Shown piece by piece: positions 26,114 to 33,659 of a stretch of 64,000 nucleotides of DNA. Each line of letters starts with the position of its first letter. Position 1 is the first letter of the stretch. The notes beneath the pieces are model-generated. The model made no database searches, was not told where the DNA came from, and saw only the letters and a list, made by a program, of their open reading frames with translations. The position numbers were made by a program, and so were the translations under genes. Source of the DNA: Jonesiaceae bacterium BS-20 (GTDB lineage: Bacteria; Actinomycetota; Actinomycetes; Actinomycetales; Cellulomonadaceae); the NCBI GenBank assembly GCA_039995105.1, contig CP146203.1, positions 2,852,001 to 2,916,000 of the forward strand. The letters run 5' to 3'.

Positions 26114-26218
26114 TCGCCTTGAGGAACAACTTTGCCAGAGGAACCAGACACCGGCACGCGGTTATCCACTAGGTTCCAAGAACAAGCACCGGATCCCCTC
26201 ATGACATAGAATTCCCAA

Positions 26219-26536
26219 ATGAAATCCCAAGAATTCATAATCCGACAGACAACCGAAGAAGACTGGCAACGAGTCCGGGACCTGCGGCTAGAGATGATCC
26301 GGGATACGCCCATTGCCTTTGGTGAAACACACGAGCATGCACTGACGTTGACCGAGGCAGAGTGGAGGGAACGTGGCGCACGCGCCAGGAGCCCACAACT
26401 AACTCTTGAAGTTCATGAAGACAACCTGCGCGCACAGCGGTACTACGAACTTAGGGGCTATGCGCGAACCGGCAATACCAGTGCGTATGAACTCAACCTC
26501 TCAAAGACTCTGATCGAGATGACAAAGCTACTCTGA
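26219..26536 (+). pseudogene. GNAT acetyltransferase with large internal in-frame deletion
   Basis: The 105-residue frame begins like a full-length GNAT (IIRQTTEEDWQRVRDLRLEM, DTPIAFGETHEHALTLTEAE, WRERGARARS). It then jumps directly to the GNAT C-terminus (LTLEVHEDNLRAQRYYELRG, followed by YARTGNTSAYELNLS). The central region that should contain beta-4 and the acetyl-CoA-binding motif A (Q/RxxGxG/A) is absent; intact relatives have roughly 60 more residues here. The frame is preserved, so this is either a degenerate gene made by a deletion or a very unusual minimal protein. Catalysis should be lost. It lies about 105 bases upstream of, and divergent from, the EEP-family gene. Confidence 0.75.
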
Positions 26537-26651
26537 ACTCGCCGGCGCTGTGCCCTGCTGGAATGACCGCACCACAGGCATCGAGAATTTACAGTTGTTT
26601 ATTATGTGAGAACAACACAAACTTTGGCAATCACCAGTTACTCTTTGCAGT

Positions 26652-27218
26652 ATGACTAACACCCCGGACAACGGTTACGGCAACGCAACCCCACCGCAAC
26701 CAAACCCAATTGGCGGAACTCCCCAATACGGTGCCCCTCAGCAAGGTGTACCGTACGGCGCACCGCAATACAGCGCTCCCCAACAGGGTGCGCCTCAGTT
26801 TCCTGCCCAGCAGGGCATGGTTCCAACCTTCCCAAGCGGCGCCCAGCAACAGCAACCGCAGGGCAATTTTGGTCCCAGCGGCAAGATTCGCAACCCATTC
26901 TTGGTGTGGCTCTTCAGTGGCCTGACCTTTGGAATCTACTACCTCTACTGGTACTACAGCATCAACCGCGAACTGGCTGATTTTGACCGCCGCATTGAAG
27001 TTGAGCCAGGTCTAGCAACGGTTGCGCAGATCGTTCCGATTGCCAACCTCATTTCAGTCTGGAACTCGGGGACGCGCATTCGCACCGCACAGGGACTTAG
27101 CGGTCGTTTTGAAACCTGCTCGGGTGGCCTTGGTCTGCTCTTGGGAATCATTATTGGTGGTCACACCTTCTACTACCAGTCCGAGCTCAACAACATGTGG
27201 CGCAGCCGTCAGTTCTGA
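26652..27218 (+). CDS. DUF4234 membrane protein with Gln/Pro/Gly-rich N-terminus
   Basis: A 188-residue protein. Residues 1-75 are low-complexity with imperfect repeats of the YGAPQQGV type (QYGAPQQGVPYGAPQYSAPQ), like the cytoplasmic or surface tails of many actinobacterial membrane proteins. From residue 78 it enters a DUF4234 domain: KIRNPFLVWLFSGLTFGIYY, LYWYYSINREL, VAQIVPIANLISVW and a terminal hydrophobic stretch. The domain binds the membrane with two to three helices; no function is known. It is followed by a strong terminator and is probably monocistronic. Confidence 0.85.
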   Translation: MTNTPDNGYGNATPPQPNPIGGTPQYGAPQQGVPYGAPQYSAPQQGAPQFPAQQGMVPTFPSGAQQQQPQGNFGPSGKIRNPFLVWLFSGLTFGIYYLYWYYSINRELADFDRRIEVEPGLATVAQIVPIANLISVWNSGTRIRTAQGLSGRFETCSGGLGLLLGIIIGGHTFYYQSELNNMWRSRQF

Positions 27219-27245
27219 GCTAAATAATGAGTTTGAACCACATGA

Positions 27246-27290
27246 ACAGCGGCCGCTAACACCGATAATTCAGTAGTTAGCGGCCGCTGT
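27246..27290. terminator. Bidirectional terminator between DUF4234 and sbcC genes
   Basis: A 15-bp perfect stem (ACAGCGGCCGCTAAC at 27246-27260 with its complement at 27276-27290), encompassing NotI-like GCGGCCGC on both arms, lies between convergent genes. Confidence 0.8.
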
Positions 27291-27302
27291 CCGTATGAGC
27301 GA

Positions 27303-30300
27303 TCATGCCCGGAGGGTAAGCGTGCTGCCTCCTGCGGGCAGGTGGCGTACGGAGATGCCATCCAAAATGGTTTGTTTGAGGGCCTCGACGTGGGAGACAA
27401 CGCCCACGGTGCGGCCGCCGCTGCGTAGGGTTGCCAGGACCTGCAGCACAGACTCAAGGACTCCCGGATCCAAGGTGCCAAAGCCCTCATCAATGAATAA
27501 GGTCCCCAGTTCAACTCCACCGGTTTCCGCGGTGACTACATCAGCAAGACCTAACGCCAGGCACAAAGACACGTAGAAGGTCTCTCCACCGGACAGGGTC
27601 TTGGGATCCCGCGGCTCATCCAGGTCGTGGTCAATGATTTTGAGGGCTAGACCCAGGCGGTTTCCGCCCCCGGTTTCTCGGTCATCAGAACGCTCGAGTT
27701 CATAGCGACCATCCGAGATACTCACCAAGCGCTCATTGGCCATGACAATGACGTCCTCAAAGCGTTTGAGCAGGACAAAGGTTTGCAAGGTGAGGCGCTT
27801 GGCGTTGTCACTCGATTGCCCAGCCGCAATATCTGCCATGCGGATCACCGGGGCAGACTCGGCTAAGACCTTGGCGATCTTGGTCAGGCAGGTGTCTAGC
27901 ACTCGCTGGGCTTGGGCCGCCGCGGTAGCCCGGTTGGTTGCGGTTGTCGCGGCTGCCCCCGCCGTGCGGGCCTCTTCCACTGCCAAAAGAGACAGCTGTT
28001 CCAACCCCTCTAGGACCACGGTTATCTGAGATGGTAGGTCTTGGAGCTCGGGGCTGGCCAGTTCCGTTTGCACCCTGGTGACATCGGCTTCATAGGTTCT
28101 GATGAGGGTGGTTAGCCTCTCGGATTCGGACTTGGTGAGGGCAACCTCTTGGGCTTGCTGAGCGGTTTCAAAGCCTTGCTCCTGCAGTATCTTGGCTAGC
28201 CGCTCGGATTGTTCTGCCACTTGGCTGCGGGCACTTTCCAGATCTGTCAAGGCCTTCAAGAGATTCTCAAGGAGCACCTCTTGGTTCTCAAGTCCCTGCG
28301 CCAGCTGACCAATAGACGTCACCTGCGCAAATGACGTGTTCGTTTCTAACTCATCCGTAATCTTCTTGCGGTCCCCGGCAACTGATTTGGTGTTCAGGTC
28401 CAAGGTGACTTCTTGGGTCGCAATCCCGGTGTGCAAGTCAGCCGCTTGGTCCTTAACCATCTGGGTTTGGTATTCAAACTCCGTGACTGCCAAGGTAGCG
28501 GGCGCGAGGTCTTTTTGGGCCTGGCCTGATTGGGCTGCAGCAAGCTTCGCTTCTGCGAGCGCCGTTTGAGCAGCCTCGATGGTCAAACCGGCAATCTCTT
28601 GAGCCGCTAGCCGCTCGGCCAGCTGGGTGACCTTGTTCTGCCAGGTTCCTACGGTTTCTTCCGCCTGTTTCCGCTCAACCTCAGCTGCCTCAATCTGCTC
28701 AACGCTAACGGCATCCTCACCCAGTTTGGCTGGCTGCGGGTGTTCTGTTGCCCCACAGACCGGGCACGGGCACCCTTGTTCTAGGCTCTGGCCCAGTTCG
28801 CCAGCGATTTCAGAAACCCGTGCCGTGCGCAGTTGCGCCTCATACGTGATGGCCTGGGTGGCGGCGGTGTTGGCCAGTTGTAACGAGGTCTGCGCGGTTG
28901 TCAGTGCCTTCTTGGTTTTGATTGCCGCGGCGCAGGAATCGAGGCGCTCTTGGGCTCGCTCAACCGCATGTTGATCATTTTGGGACCGTCCCGCGGTTGT
29001 GGTCAGGCCGGCCACAATATCCTGAAGTTCACGTAACCCCGCGGGCCGTTTTTCAAGTAGGGCCTCGAGTTTGGCCAGTTCTGTGCGGTCCGCGGTCAGG
29101 GCGCTTTCAAGTTTAGTGTTGGCCTTCTCCCTGCTTGGGAGGCTCCGTTCAAGGTCAAGGAGTTGATCTAGGCGTCCTCGTTGCTGCCCCAAGGACCGCA
29201 GGTGTGCGCCGGCGGACTTACGCAAAGTGGCCTCATCACCGGTTTGATCCAGCCCCAAAATGGGAACCGTTGCTTCGGTTGCCCGCTCGAGCGCCGCGGC
29301 GGCTAGGTCAGTTACCTTGCGGGCACTGTCGGCTACCTCAACAGCCGGTGTCACAATGGCGGCCTTCGCCGCTGCCGCTAGTTCCATGCGCGACCGGTCT
29401 ATCCCGGGCATTTGCTCAACTAATTTGGCCTGTTCTCCCTGCAGTGCGGTGCGGCGCTGATCCGCCTTGAGCTGGGCCTGCCCCTTGTCCAGCTCTTGTT
29501 TGGCCTTGTCCGCTGCCTGTTGTGTGGTGGCGCTCCGCTCTGCCGTGTCCCGGCCAACAAGGTCAAGGTCCGCAAGGACCTTTCCAACAGCATCTAAGAG
29601 TTCTTCAGGGTGGGTGGCCTCGAACTCCGCAGCTTGTTCCTCTTCCAGACCGGCAGCGGTAACAAAACCGGTCTTAGCCCGGTCTAACTCCGCGTTTGCC
29701 GCGTCCGTTTGCCCCTTAACCTCCCGGCGCATGGCTGCCAGCTCATCTTGCACCCGCTGATAAATCTCGGTGCCAAAAACCTTTTGCAGCAGGTCCCGGC
29801 GTTCTTCAGGTTTGGCTTTGAGGAAATTAGCGAACTCGCCCTGCGGCAGCACAATGGTCTGAACGAACTGGGCGCGGTCCAATCCAATTGCCCGCGTGAT
29901 CTCCAGCCCGGCCTCATCCATGCGCTCGGACTTGAATTCGCCCACCACCAGGTTCTGTATGCCGTCACTACCAGCAGCCTTGATGCGTTCGAGGTCTGCA
30001 ACCGATAGCTGCCACAGCCTGACCTGTGCCTGGGTTCTAGTCAGTCCCGTGCCACGCTTCTTGGCTCGCATGAACTGGGGTGTGCGCCGCACGCGGTAAA
30101 TCCCGCTTGCAGTTTCAAAGACTAGGTCCACGTAGGACTCGGTATTACCGTCAACCAGCCCAGACCTAATCCGGTCGTTGCTTGAGGCACCCCCGGCGAC
30201 CTGCCCGTACAGACCAAACACAATTGCGTCGATCAACGTGGACTTTCCAGCACCCGTGGGCCCTTCCAACAGGAATATGCCCGCCGCACTTAGGGACTCA

Positions 30301-30365
30301 AAATCAATTGCATGGGTGCCCGCAAAGGGACCGATGGCACTGAGCTCAAGGAAGTGAATCTGCAT
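27303..30365 (-). CDS. sbcC: DNA repair exonuclease SbcC (SMC-family ATPase)
   Basis: A 1020-residue SMC-like ATPase from ATG 30365, one base after the sbcD stop; the frame is open to 30401. The N-terminal lobe has FLLEGPTGAGKST (Walker A) and a Q-loop region (FVQTIVLPQGEFANFLKAKP). Two long coiled-coils follow, joined at a zinc hook CPCPVCGATEHP near residue 505. The C-terminal lobe has the signature TLSGGETFYVSLCLALGLAD, Walker B TLFIDEGFGTLD and a terminal GVVSHVEALK. With SbcD it forms the MRN-like complex that processes hairpins and protein-blocked DNA ends. Length matches the family. Confidence 0.95.
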   Translation of the reverse strand: MQIHFLELSAIGPFAGTHAIDFESLSAAGIFLLEGPTGAGKSTLIDAIVFGLYGQVAGGASSNDRIRSGLVDGNTESYVDLVFETASGIYRVRRTPQFMRAKKRGTGLTRTQAQVRLWQLSVADLERIKAAGSDGIQNLVVGEFKSERMDEAGLEITRAIGLDRAQFVQTIVLPQGEFANFLKAKPEERRDLLQKVFGTEIYQRVQDELAAMRREVKGQTDAANAELDRAKTGFVTAAGLEEEQAAEFEATHPEELLDAVGKVLADLDLVGRDTAERSATTQQAADKAKQELDKGQAQLKADQRRTALQGEQAKLVEQMPGIDRSRMELAAAAKAAIVTPAVEVADSARKVTDLAAAALERATEATVPILGLDQTGDEATLRKSAGAHLRSLGQQRGRLDQLLDLERSLPSREKANTKLESALTADRTELAKLEALLEKRPAGLRELQDIVAGLTTTAGRSQNDQHAVERAQERLDSCAAAIKTKKALTTAQTSLQLANTAATQAITYEAQLRTARVSEIAGELGQSLEQGCPCPVCGATEHPQPAKLGEDAVSVEQIEAAEVERKQAEETVGTWQNKVTQLAERLAAQEIAGLTIEAAQTALAEAKLAAAQSGQAQKDLAPATLAVTEFEYQTQMVKDQAADLHTGIATQEVTLDLNTKSVAGDRKKITDELETNTSFAQVTSIGQLAQGLENQEVLLENLLKALTDLESARSQVAEQSERLAKILQEQGFETAQQAQEVALTKSESERLTTLIRTYEADVTRVQTELASPELQDLPSQITVVLEGLEQLSLLAVEEARTAGAAATTATNRATAAAQAQRVLDTCLTKIAKVLAESAPVIRMADIAAGQSSDNAKRLTLQTFVLLKRFEDVIVMANERLVSISDGRYELERSDDRETGGGNRLGLALKIIDHDLDEPRDPKTLSGGETFYVSLCLALGLADVVTAETGGVELGTLFIDEGFGTLDPGVLESVLQVLATLRSGGRTVGVVSHVEALKQTILDGISVRHLPAGGSTLTLRA

Positions 30366-30366
30366 G

Positions 30367-31539
30367 TTATTTGCTCCGCTCAGCGCGCTTGGCACGGTCA
30401 AAGGCTTGAACCAACACGTCCTGCTCAGATTTGGTGGCCGGATGACCCGTCACCTCAGCAACAAAGGAGGTGCCCACTTCAACCGGGTTGCTGGCCGGGG
30501 TCACCGTGATGGATTCCCGCACCCGAGTGGCGCCCTCAGCGGGGCGGTGTTGCATAACTAGTGCGTGTGGGAAGCGGGCCTTGAGCCTCGAGTTCATTTC
30601 TTGGGGTCGCTGTGGGTCGGTGACAAAGACCCGCAACCAATCATCGACAAACGGCTGCCCCTTGGCGCCAAGAAGTTCTTCAAGTTTTCCACTGACCTCG
30701 CTCAGTCTCCGTGAGCGAGGCGCCGCGATGAGCTCCGGGTCCTTCACTAGACCGCCTGGGCCAACATCCAACAGGACCGTGGACTTCTTGTGGTGCATCT
30801 CGGAGAACGAGTACGCAAGCGGTGACCCGGAATACCGTGCCACCACGCCCTGCCCCGCTCCCACAGATTGCGGGCCGTGTAGGTGGCCTAGGGCTGCGTA
30901 ATCCAGATCCTTAAACAGTCCAGCGGGAACGCTGTCCACCCCACCGATCTTGATGTCGCGTTCCGACTCACTTGGCTGCCCGCCCACAACAAATGCGTGG
31001 GCCATGACAAGTGCGGCCGGTCGTTCCCCTCCCCGAGCGGTCAGATCTGCACGTACTCGTTCCATGGCGGCTCCCATTACCGCCTCATGACTGCGAGCAA
31101 GTGGAGCATCCGGCCCACTCAACTCACTGCGGGCCGCGTCTGGATCTAGAAATGGTAGTGCGTAGATAAGTGCGCGCTCACCCGAATCACTTTGAAACTC
31201 GACCGGTTGCCCAACCTGAGCGATCTTGGCACGCACCGAGACCTTTCCCGTCATGAGGGCGGCACCAAATCCAAGCCTGGTAGCGGAGTCATGATTTCCC
31301 GGCGTGAGAATGACCCGGGTTTGCTCGGCCAACCTTGCCAGTGCACTCGAAAGCAGCTCGACGGCATCTACGGGAGGAATCGCTCGGTCGTATACATCCC
31401 CGGATACCAGCACCGCATCCACACGCTCCGACTGAACTACTTGAGTTAGGTGATCCAAATAGGCTGCTTGGTCCGCCAGTAAGTCAACCCCGTGCAGGGT
31501 CCGGCCAAGGTGCCAATCAGAGGTGTGAAGAATCCGCAT
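30367..31539 (-). CDS. sbcD: Exonuclease subunit SbcD
   Basis: A 390-residue metallophosphoesterase from ATG 31539 (MRILHTSDWHLGRTLHG); the frame is open to 31737, but the extra N-terminus is non-coding in character. Mre11-type motifs are HTSDWHLGR (metal ligands Asp and His), VLVSGDVYDR, ILTPGNHDS, LVMAHAFV and YAALGHLHGPQ, followed by YSGSPLAYSFSE. It supplies the nuclease activity of the SbcCD complex and is translated just upstream of sbcC, with a one-base gap. Confidence 0.95.
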   Translation of the reverse strand: MRILHTSDWHLGRTLHGVDLLADQAAYLDHLTQVVQSERVDAVLVSGDVYDRAIPPVDAVELLSSALARLAEQTRVILTPGNHDSATRLGFGAALMTGKVSVRAKIAQVGQPVEFQSDSGERALIYALPFLDPDAARSELSGPDAPLARSHEAVMGAAMERVRADLTARGGERPAALVMAHAFVVGGQPSESERDIKIGGVDSVPAGLFKDLDYAALGHLHGPQSVGAGQGVVARYSGSPLAYSFSEMHHKKSTVLLDVGPGGLVKDPELIAAPRSRRLSEVSGKLEELLGAKGQPFVDDWLRVFVTDPQRPQEMNSRLKARFPHALVMQHRPAEGATRVRESITVTPASNPVEVGTSFVAEVTGHPATKSEQDVLVQAFDRAKRAERSK

Positions 31540-31727
31540 GAGGTAACCGTAGCCGACCCACCAGACACGTAAGGTGTCCGAGCAGCGACACGCGTCGGTG
31601 ACAAAAGAGGGGGCAAGCGGGTGAAATTCATGTGATCTGTTGCCAAAATGTGAAGGTTTAGCGTTTGACGATACCGAAACGAGACTTTGGACGTGCATTT
31701 TTTCGTTTCTCGTTACATAATCGTTAT

Positions 31728-32177
31728 ATGAAGTCAAAGACGACTCGTCTAGCCGCCGCCTCAGTACTAGCGATCACCATCCCGCTCGCTCCTACTGCCG
31801 CGCTCGCCTCCCCAGACACCGCACCCAGTGGACTGAACCATGCCAAAGCGTTTGCACACCAGTTAGATGGCAACGCCAACCGAACTGGATTCGCTTCCAC
31901 CCTCAGCACCCCCCACCGGGCCGCAGTTCTGCACGCGGTTGATTCCGCAATAGCTGCCTCCACCGAGGCCATTACCGCGATCAAGAGTGCCCAAAAAGCC
32001 ACCACCTATTTGGCTGACCAGGCACGCGAAGACATCCAGGACGCAATTACCGCGCTCCAGGCAGCAATTGCCGAGGCTACGTATGTTCTGGATGAGATCC
32101 CGCAAGCTGGCCTTGCCTTCGATCTCCTATCTGAGATCCGCCAAGACATGCGCCTTTTGGAATCACAGCTAAGTTAA
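31728..32177 (+). CDS. Small secreted helical protein
   Basis: A 149-residue protein from ATG 31728 (MKSKTTRLAAASVLA...). A signal peptide ends at about ALA-SPDTA. The mature part is Ala-rich and strongly helical (VDSAIAASTEAITAIKSAQK, DIQDAITALQAAIAEATYVL), probably a coiled-coil or helical bundle. It has no cysteines and no sorting signal, so it is secreted or loosely wall-associated. I do not recognise a family. It stands alone between the divergent sbcD gene and a terminator at 32189-32228. Confidence 0.75.
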   Translation: MKSKTTRLAAASVLAITIPLAPTAALASPDTAPSGLNHAKAFAHQLDGNANRTGFASTLSTPHRAAVLHAVDSAIAASTEAITAIKSAQKATTYLADQAREDIQDAITALQAAIAEATYVLDEIPQAGLAFDLLSEIRQDMRLLESQLS

Positions 32178-32188
32178 ATCTTGTTCCG

Positions 32189-32228
32189 AATCCCGCACCG
32201 GTCAGTAGCATCTGCCCGGTGCGGGATT
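32189..32228 (+). terminator. Terminator after the small secreted protein gene
   Basis: A 13-bp perfect stem (AATCCCGCACCGG at 32189-32201 with its complement at 32216-32228) followed by TCTTG. It lies 11 bases after the stop codon and 20 bases before the next start. Confidence 0.82.
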
Positions 32229-32248
32229 TCTTGTGCCAGACTTTTAGC

Positions 32249-32683
32249 ATGACTAATGACGCCAGTTCCTCTATTCAGGCACCTTCGGTTCTCTTTGTAT
32301 GTTCCCGCAACGGCGGCAAGTCTCAAGTTGCCGCCGGGTACATGGCGCTCGAGGCCGGCGCTGCCATTGAGGTGTCTTCCGCTGGCACAAATCCCGCCGA
32401 TTCCATCAACACCTTGGCCGCCGAGGTTCTCCAGGAACAGGGCGTTGACATTAGCCAACAGGTTCCACGTCTCCTGACCGAGGCAGACATGCGCTCCGCC
32501 AGCCTCGTAGTTGTCTTGGGCACCGAAGCCCGAGTTCCGCAGATTGACGGCGTCACCATTGAACGTTGGGAAACCGATGAGCCCAGCCTCCGGGGAATCG
32601 AAGGCCGCGAGCGCATGGAGTTAGTCTGCGCCGATATTCACCGGCACGTGAACGCCCTAAAAGAACGCCTACTGCCTCAATAG
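32249..32683 (+). CDS. LMW protein-tyrosine-phosphatase/arsenate-reductase-like protein with Lys P-loop
   Basis: A 144-residue protein from ATG 32249. It has the low-molecular-weight phosphatase fold: P-loop FVCSRNGGKSQVAAGYM near residue 18, the SSAGTNPA strand and a late WETDEPS region in place of the usual general-acid DPY/DP loop. In canonical enzymes the P-loop is C-x5-R-S; here it reads C-SRNGG-K-S, so the phosphate-binding Arg is Lys. Similar Lys forms occur in actinobacterial proteins annotated as arsenate-mycothiol transferase-like or phosphatase-like. Activity is uncertain. It is convergent with the DinB gene. Confidence 0.85.
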   Translation: MTNDASSSIQAPSVLFVCSRNGGKSQVAAGYMALEAGAAIEVSSAGTNPADSINTLAAEVLQEQGVDISQQVPRLLTEADMRSASLVVVLGTEARVPQIDGVTIERWETDEPSLRGIEGRERMELVCADIHRHVNALKERLLPQ

Positions 32684-32771
32684 GAGTAGATCCATGCCGT
32701 GTTGTCACCCGATTCCAACGGCTACCTTGGCCCCGCTGACCGATACATTGTCCGCAAGGGCGAGTTCCGGG

Positions 32772-33314
32772 TCAGTTAGTACCCGTTTGCCCTTCCGCGG
32801 TGCTGACATCCCAGGCATGGTGAGCGAGATCGTGCAGTAGGTACAGCCCCAAGGTGAAGATGGTGAATTCCGACCCATCGGTACGCCGGCCGGGTCGCTG
32901 CGACTGAGCATCGGTTACCTGCTTGTACCCGTTAGCGAGCATCTGAGCTTCAATATCGATCTCATCGGCTACAAGCGCCGGGTTGAGCAGATCATAACGA
33001 CCATCGCGGGCCGCTTGATTCTGGTCCCAACTTGGCAGGTCGGGGTTGTCTTGAGTGAGCATGAGGTTCAGCCGCTGATGCATAATGATCAGCACGTCAC
33101 GCACGTGGGCCCCGTATTCAAGGGGTGACCAAGTGGCGCTATCCGGGCGCTGTTTTACCGCGGGACCGGACAGAACATCGTCCCAAATTTTCACCTGTTG
33201 CCGGATCGCACCGGGCAGTTGCGTCAGACCAATTTGGCTAGGATCAAACCCACACTGCATACAGACCTTTGAGGTTACCCAGGTCCAATCTTTGGTATCA
33301 GGTGCAATAGTCAT
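32772..33314 (-). CDS. DinB-like/YfiT-type four-helix protein
   Basis: A 180-residue soluble protein. The fold markers of the DinB/YfiT superfamily are visible: the SPLEYGAHVRDVLIIMHQRL helix with a potential metal-binding His, and the C-terminal LYLLHDLAHHAWDV with two His that would complete a nickel/zinc site. Actinobacterial homologues include mycothiol-dependent transferases and uncharacterised DinB_2 proteins; the substrate is unknown. N-terminal cysteines (CMQCGF) form a CxxC of uncertain role. It starts at ATG 33314. Confidence 0.85.
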   Translation of the reverse strand: MTIAPDTKDWTWVTSKVCMQCGFDPSQIGLTQLPGAIRQQVKIWDDVLSGPAVKQRPDSATWSPLEYGAHVRDVLIIMHQRLNLMLTQDNPDLPSWDQNQAARDGRYDLLNPALVADEIDIEAQMLANGYKQVTDAQSQRPGRRTDGSEFTIFTLGLYLLHDLAHHAWDVSTAEGQTGTN

Positions 33315-33351
33315 GTTTATAAACTAGCGCTTTGGTTTAAACCCGGCAATC

Positions 33352-33576
33352 TCATCCCACCTCAAAAGGCTGTTCGGGATCCGGGTCCGGCTCATACCGC
33401 TTAGGGATTGGCTCGGTTGCCGGAGTCGGTGCGCCCGGGCTCCACGGGGTCTCGGGGATCCTAGGGGCGCCAGGAATCACCGGCGGCTCCGGGGAAGTTG
33501 GGGACTCCGGAGCATCCGGCCAGTCCGGGTCTCCATCACCAAAGCGGGGACGGGCTGGGAAATCTGAATCGTACAT
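33352..33576 (-). CDS. Small proline-rich hypothetical protein
   Basis: A 74-codon ORF from ATG 33576 (MYDSDFPARP) with a perfect AAGGAG seven bases upstream. The product is dominated by Pro, Asp and Glu (PESPTSPEPPVIPGAPRIPE), has no hydrophobic helix and is expected to be disordered. I recognise no family. The good ribosome-binding site argues that it is translated, but composition bias in GC-rich DNA could also give such an ORF. It lies between the peptide-transporter operon and the DinB gene on the same strand. Confidence 0.5.
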   Translation of the reverse strand: MYDSDFPARPRFGDGDPDWPDAPESPTSPEPPVIPGAPRIPETPWSPGAPTPATEPIPKRYEPDPDPEQPFEVG

Positions 33577-33659
33577 TGCATCGCTCCTTATTTGGACGGC
33601 ACATCGTACTTTCAGCCTGTCACCGCGGAGCTTTGACCACAACCGCAAGAACCTAGCGG

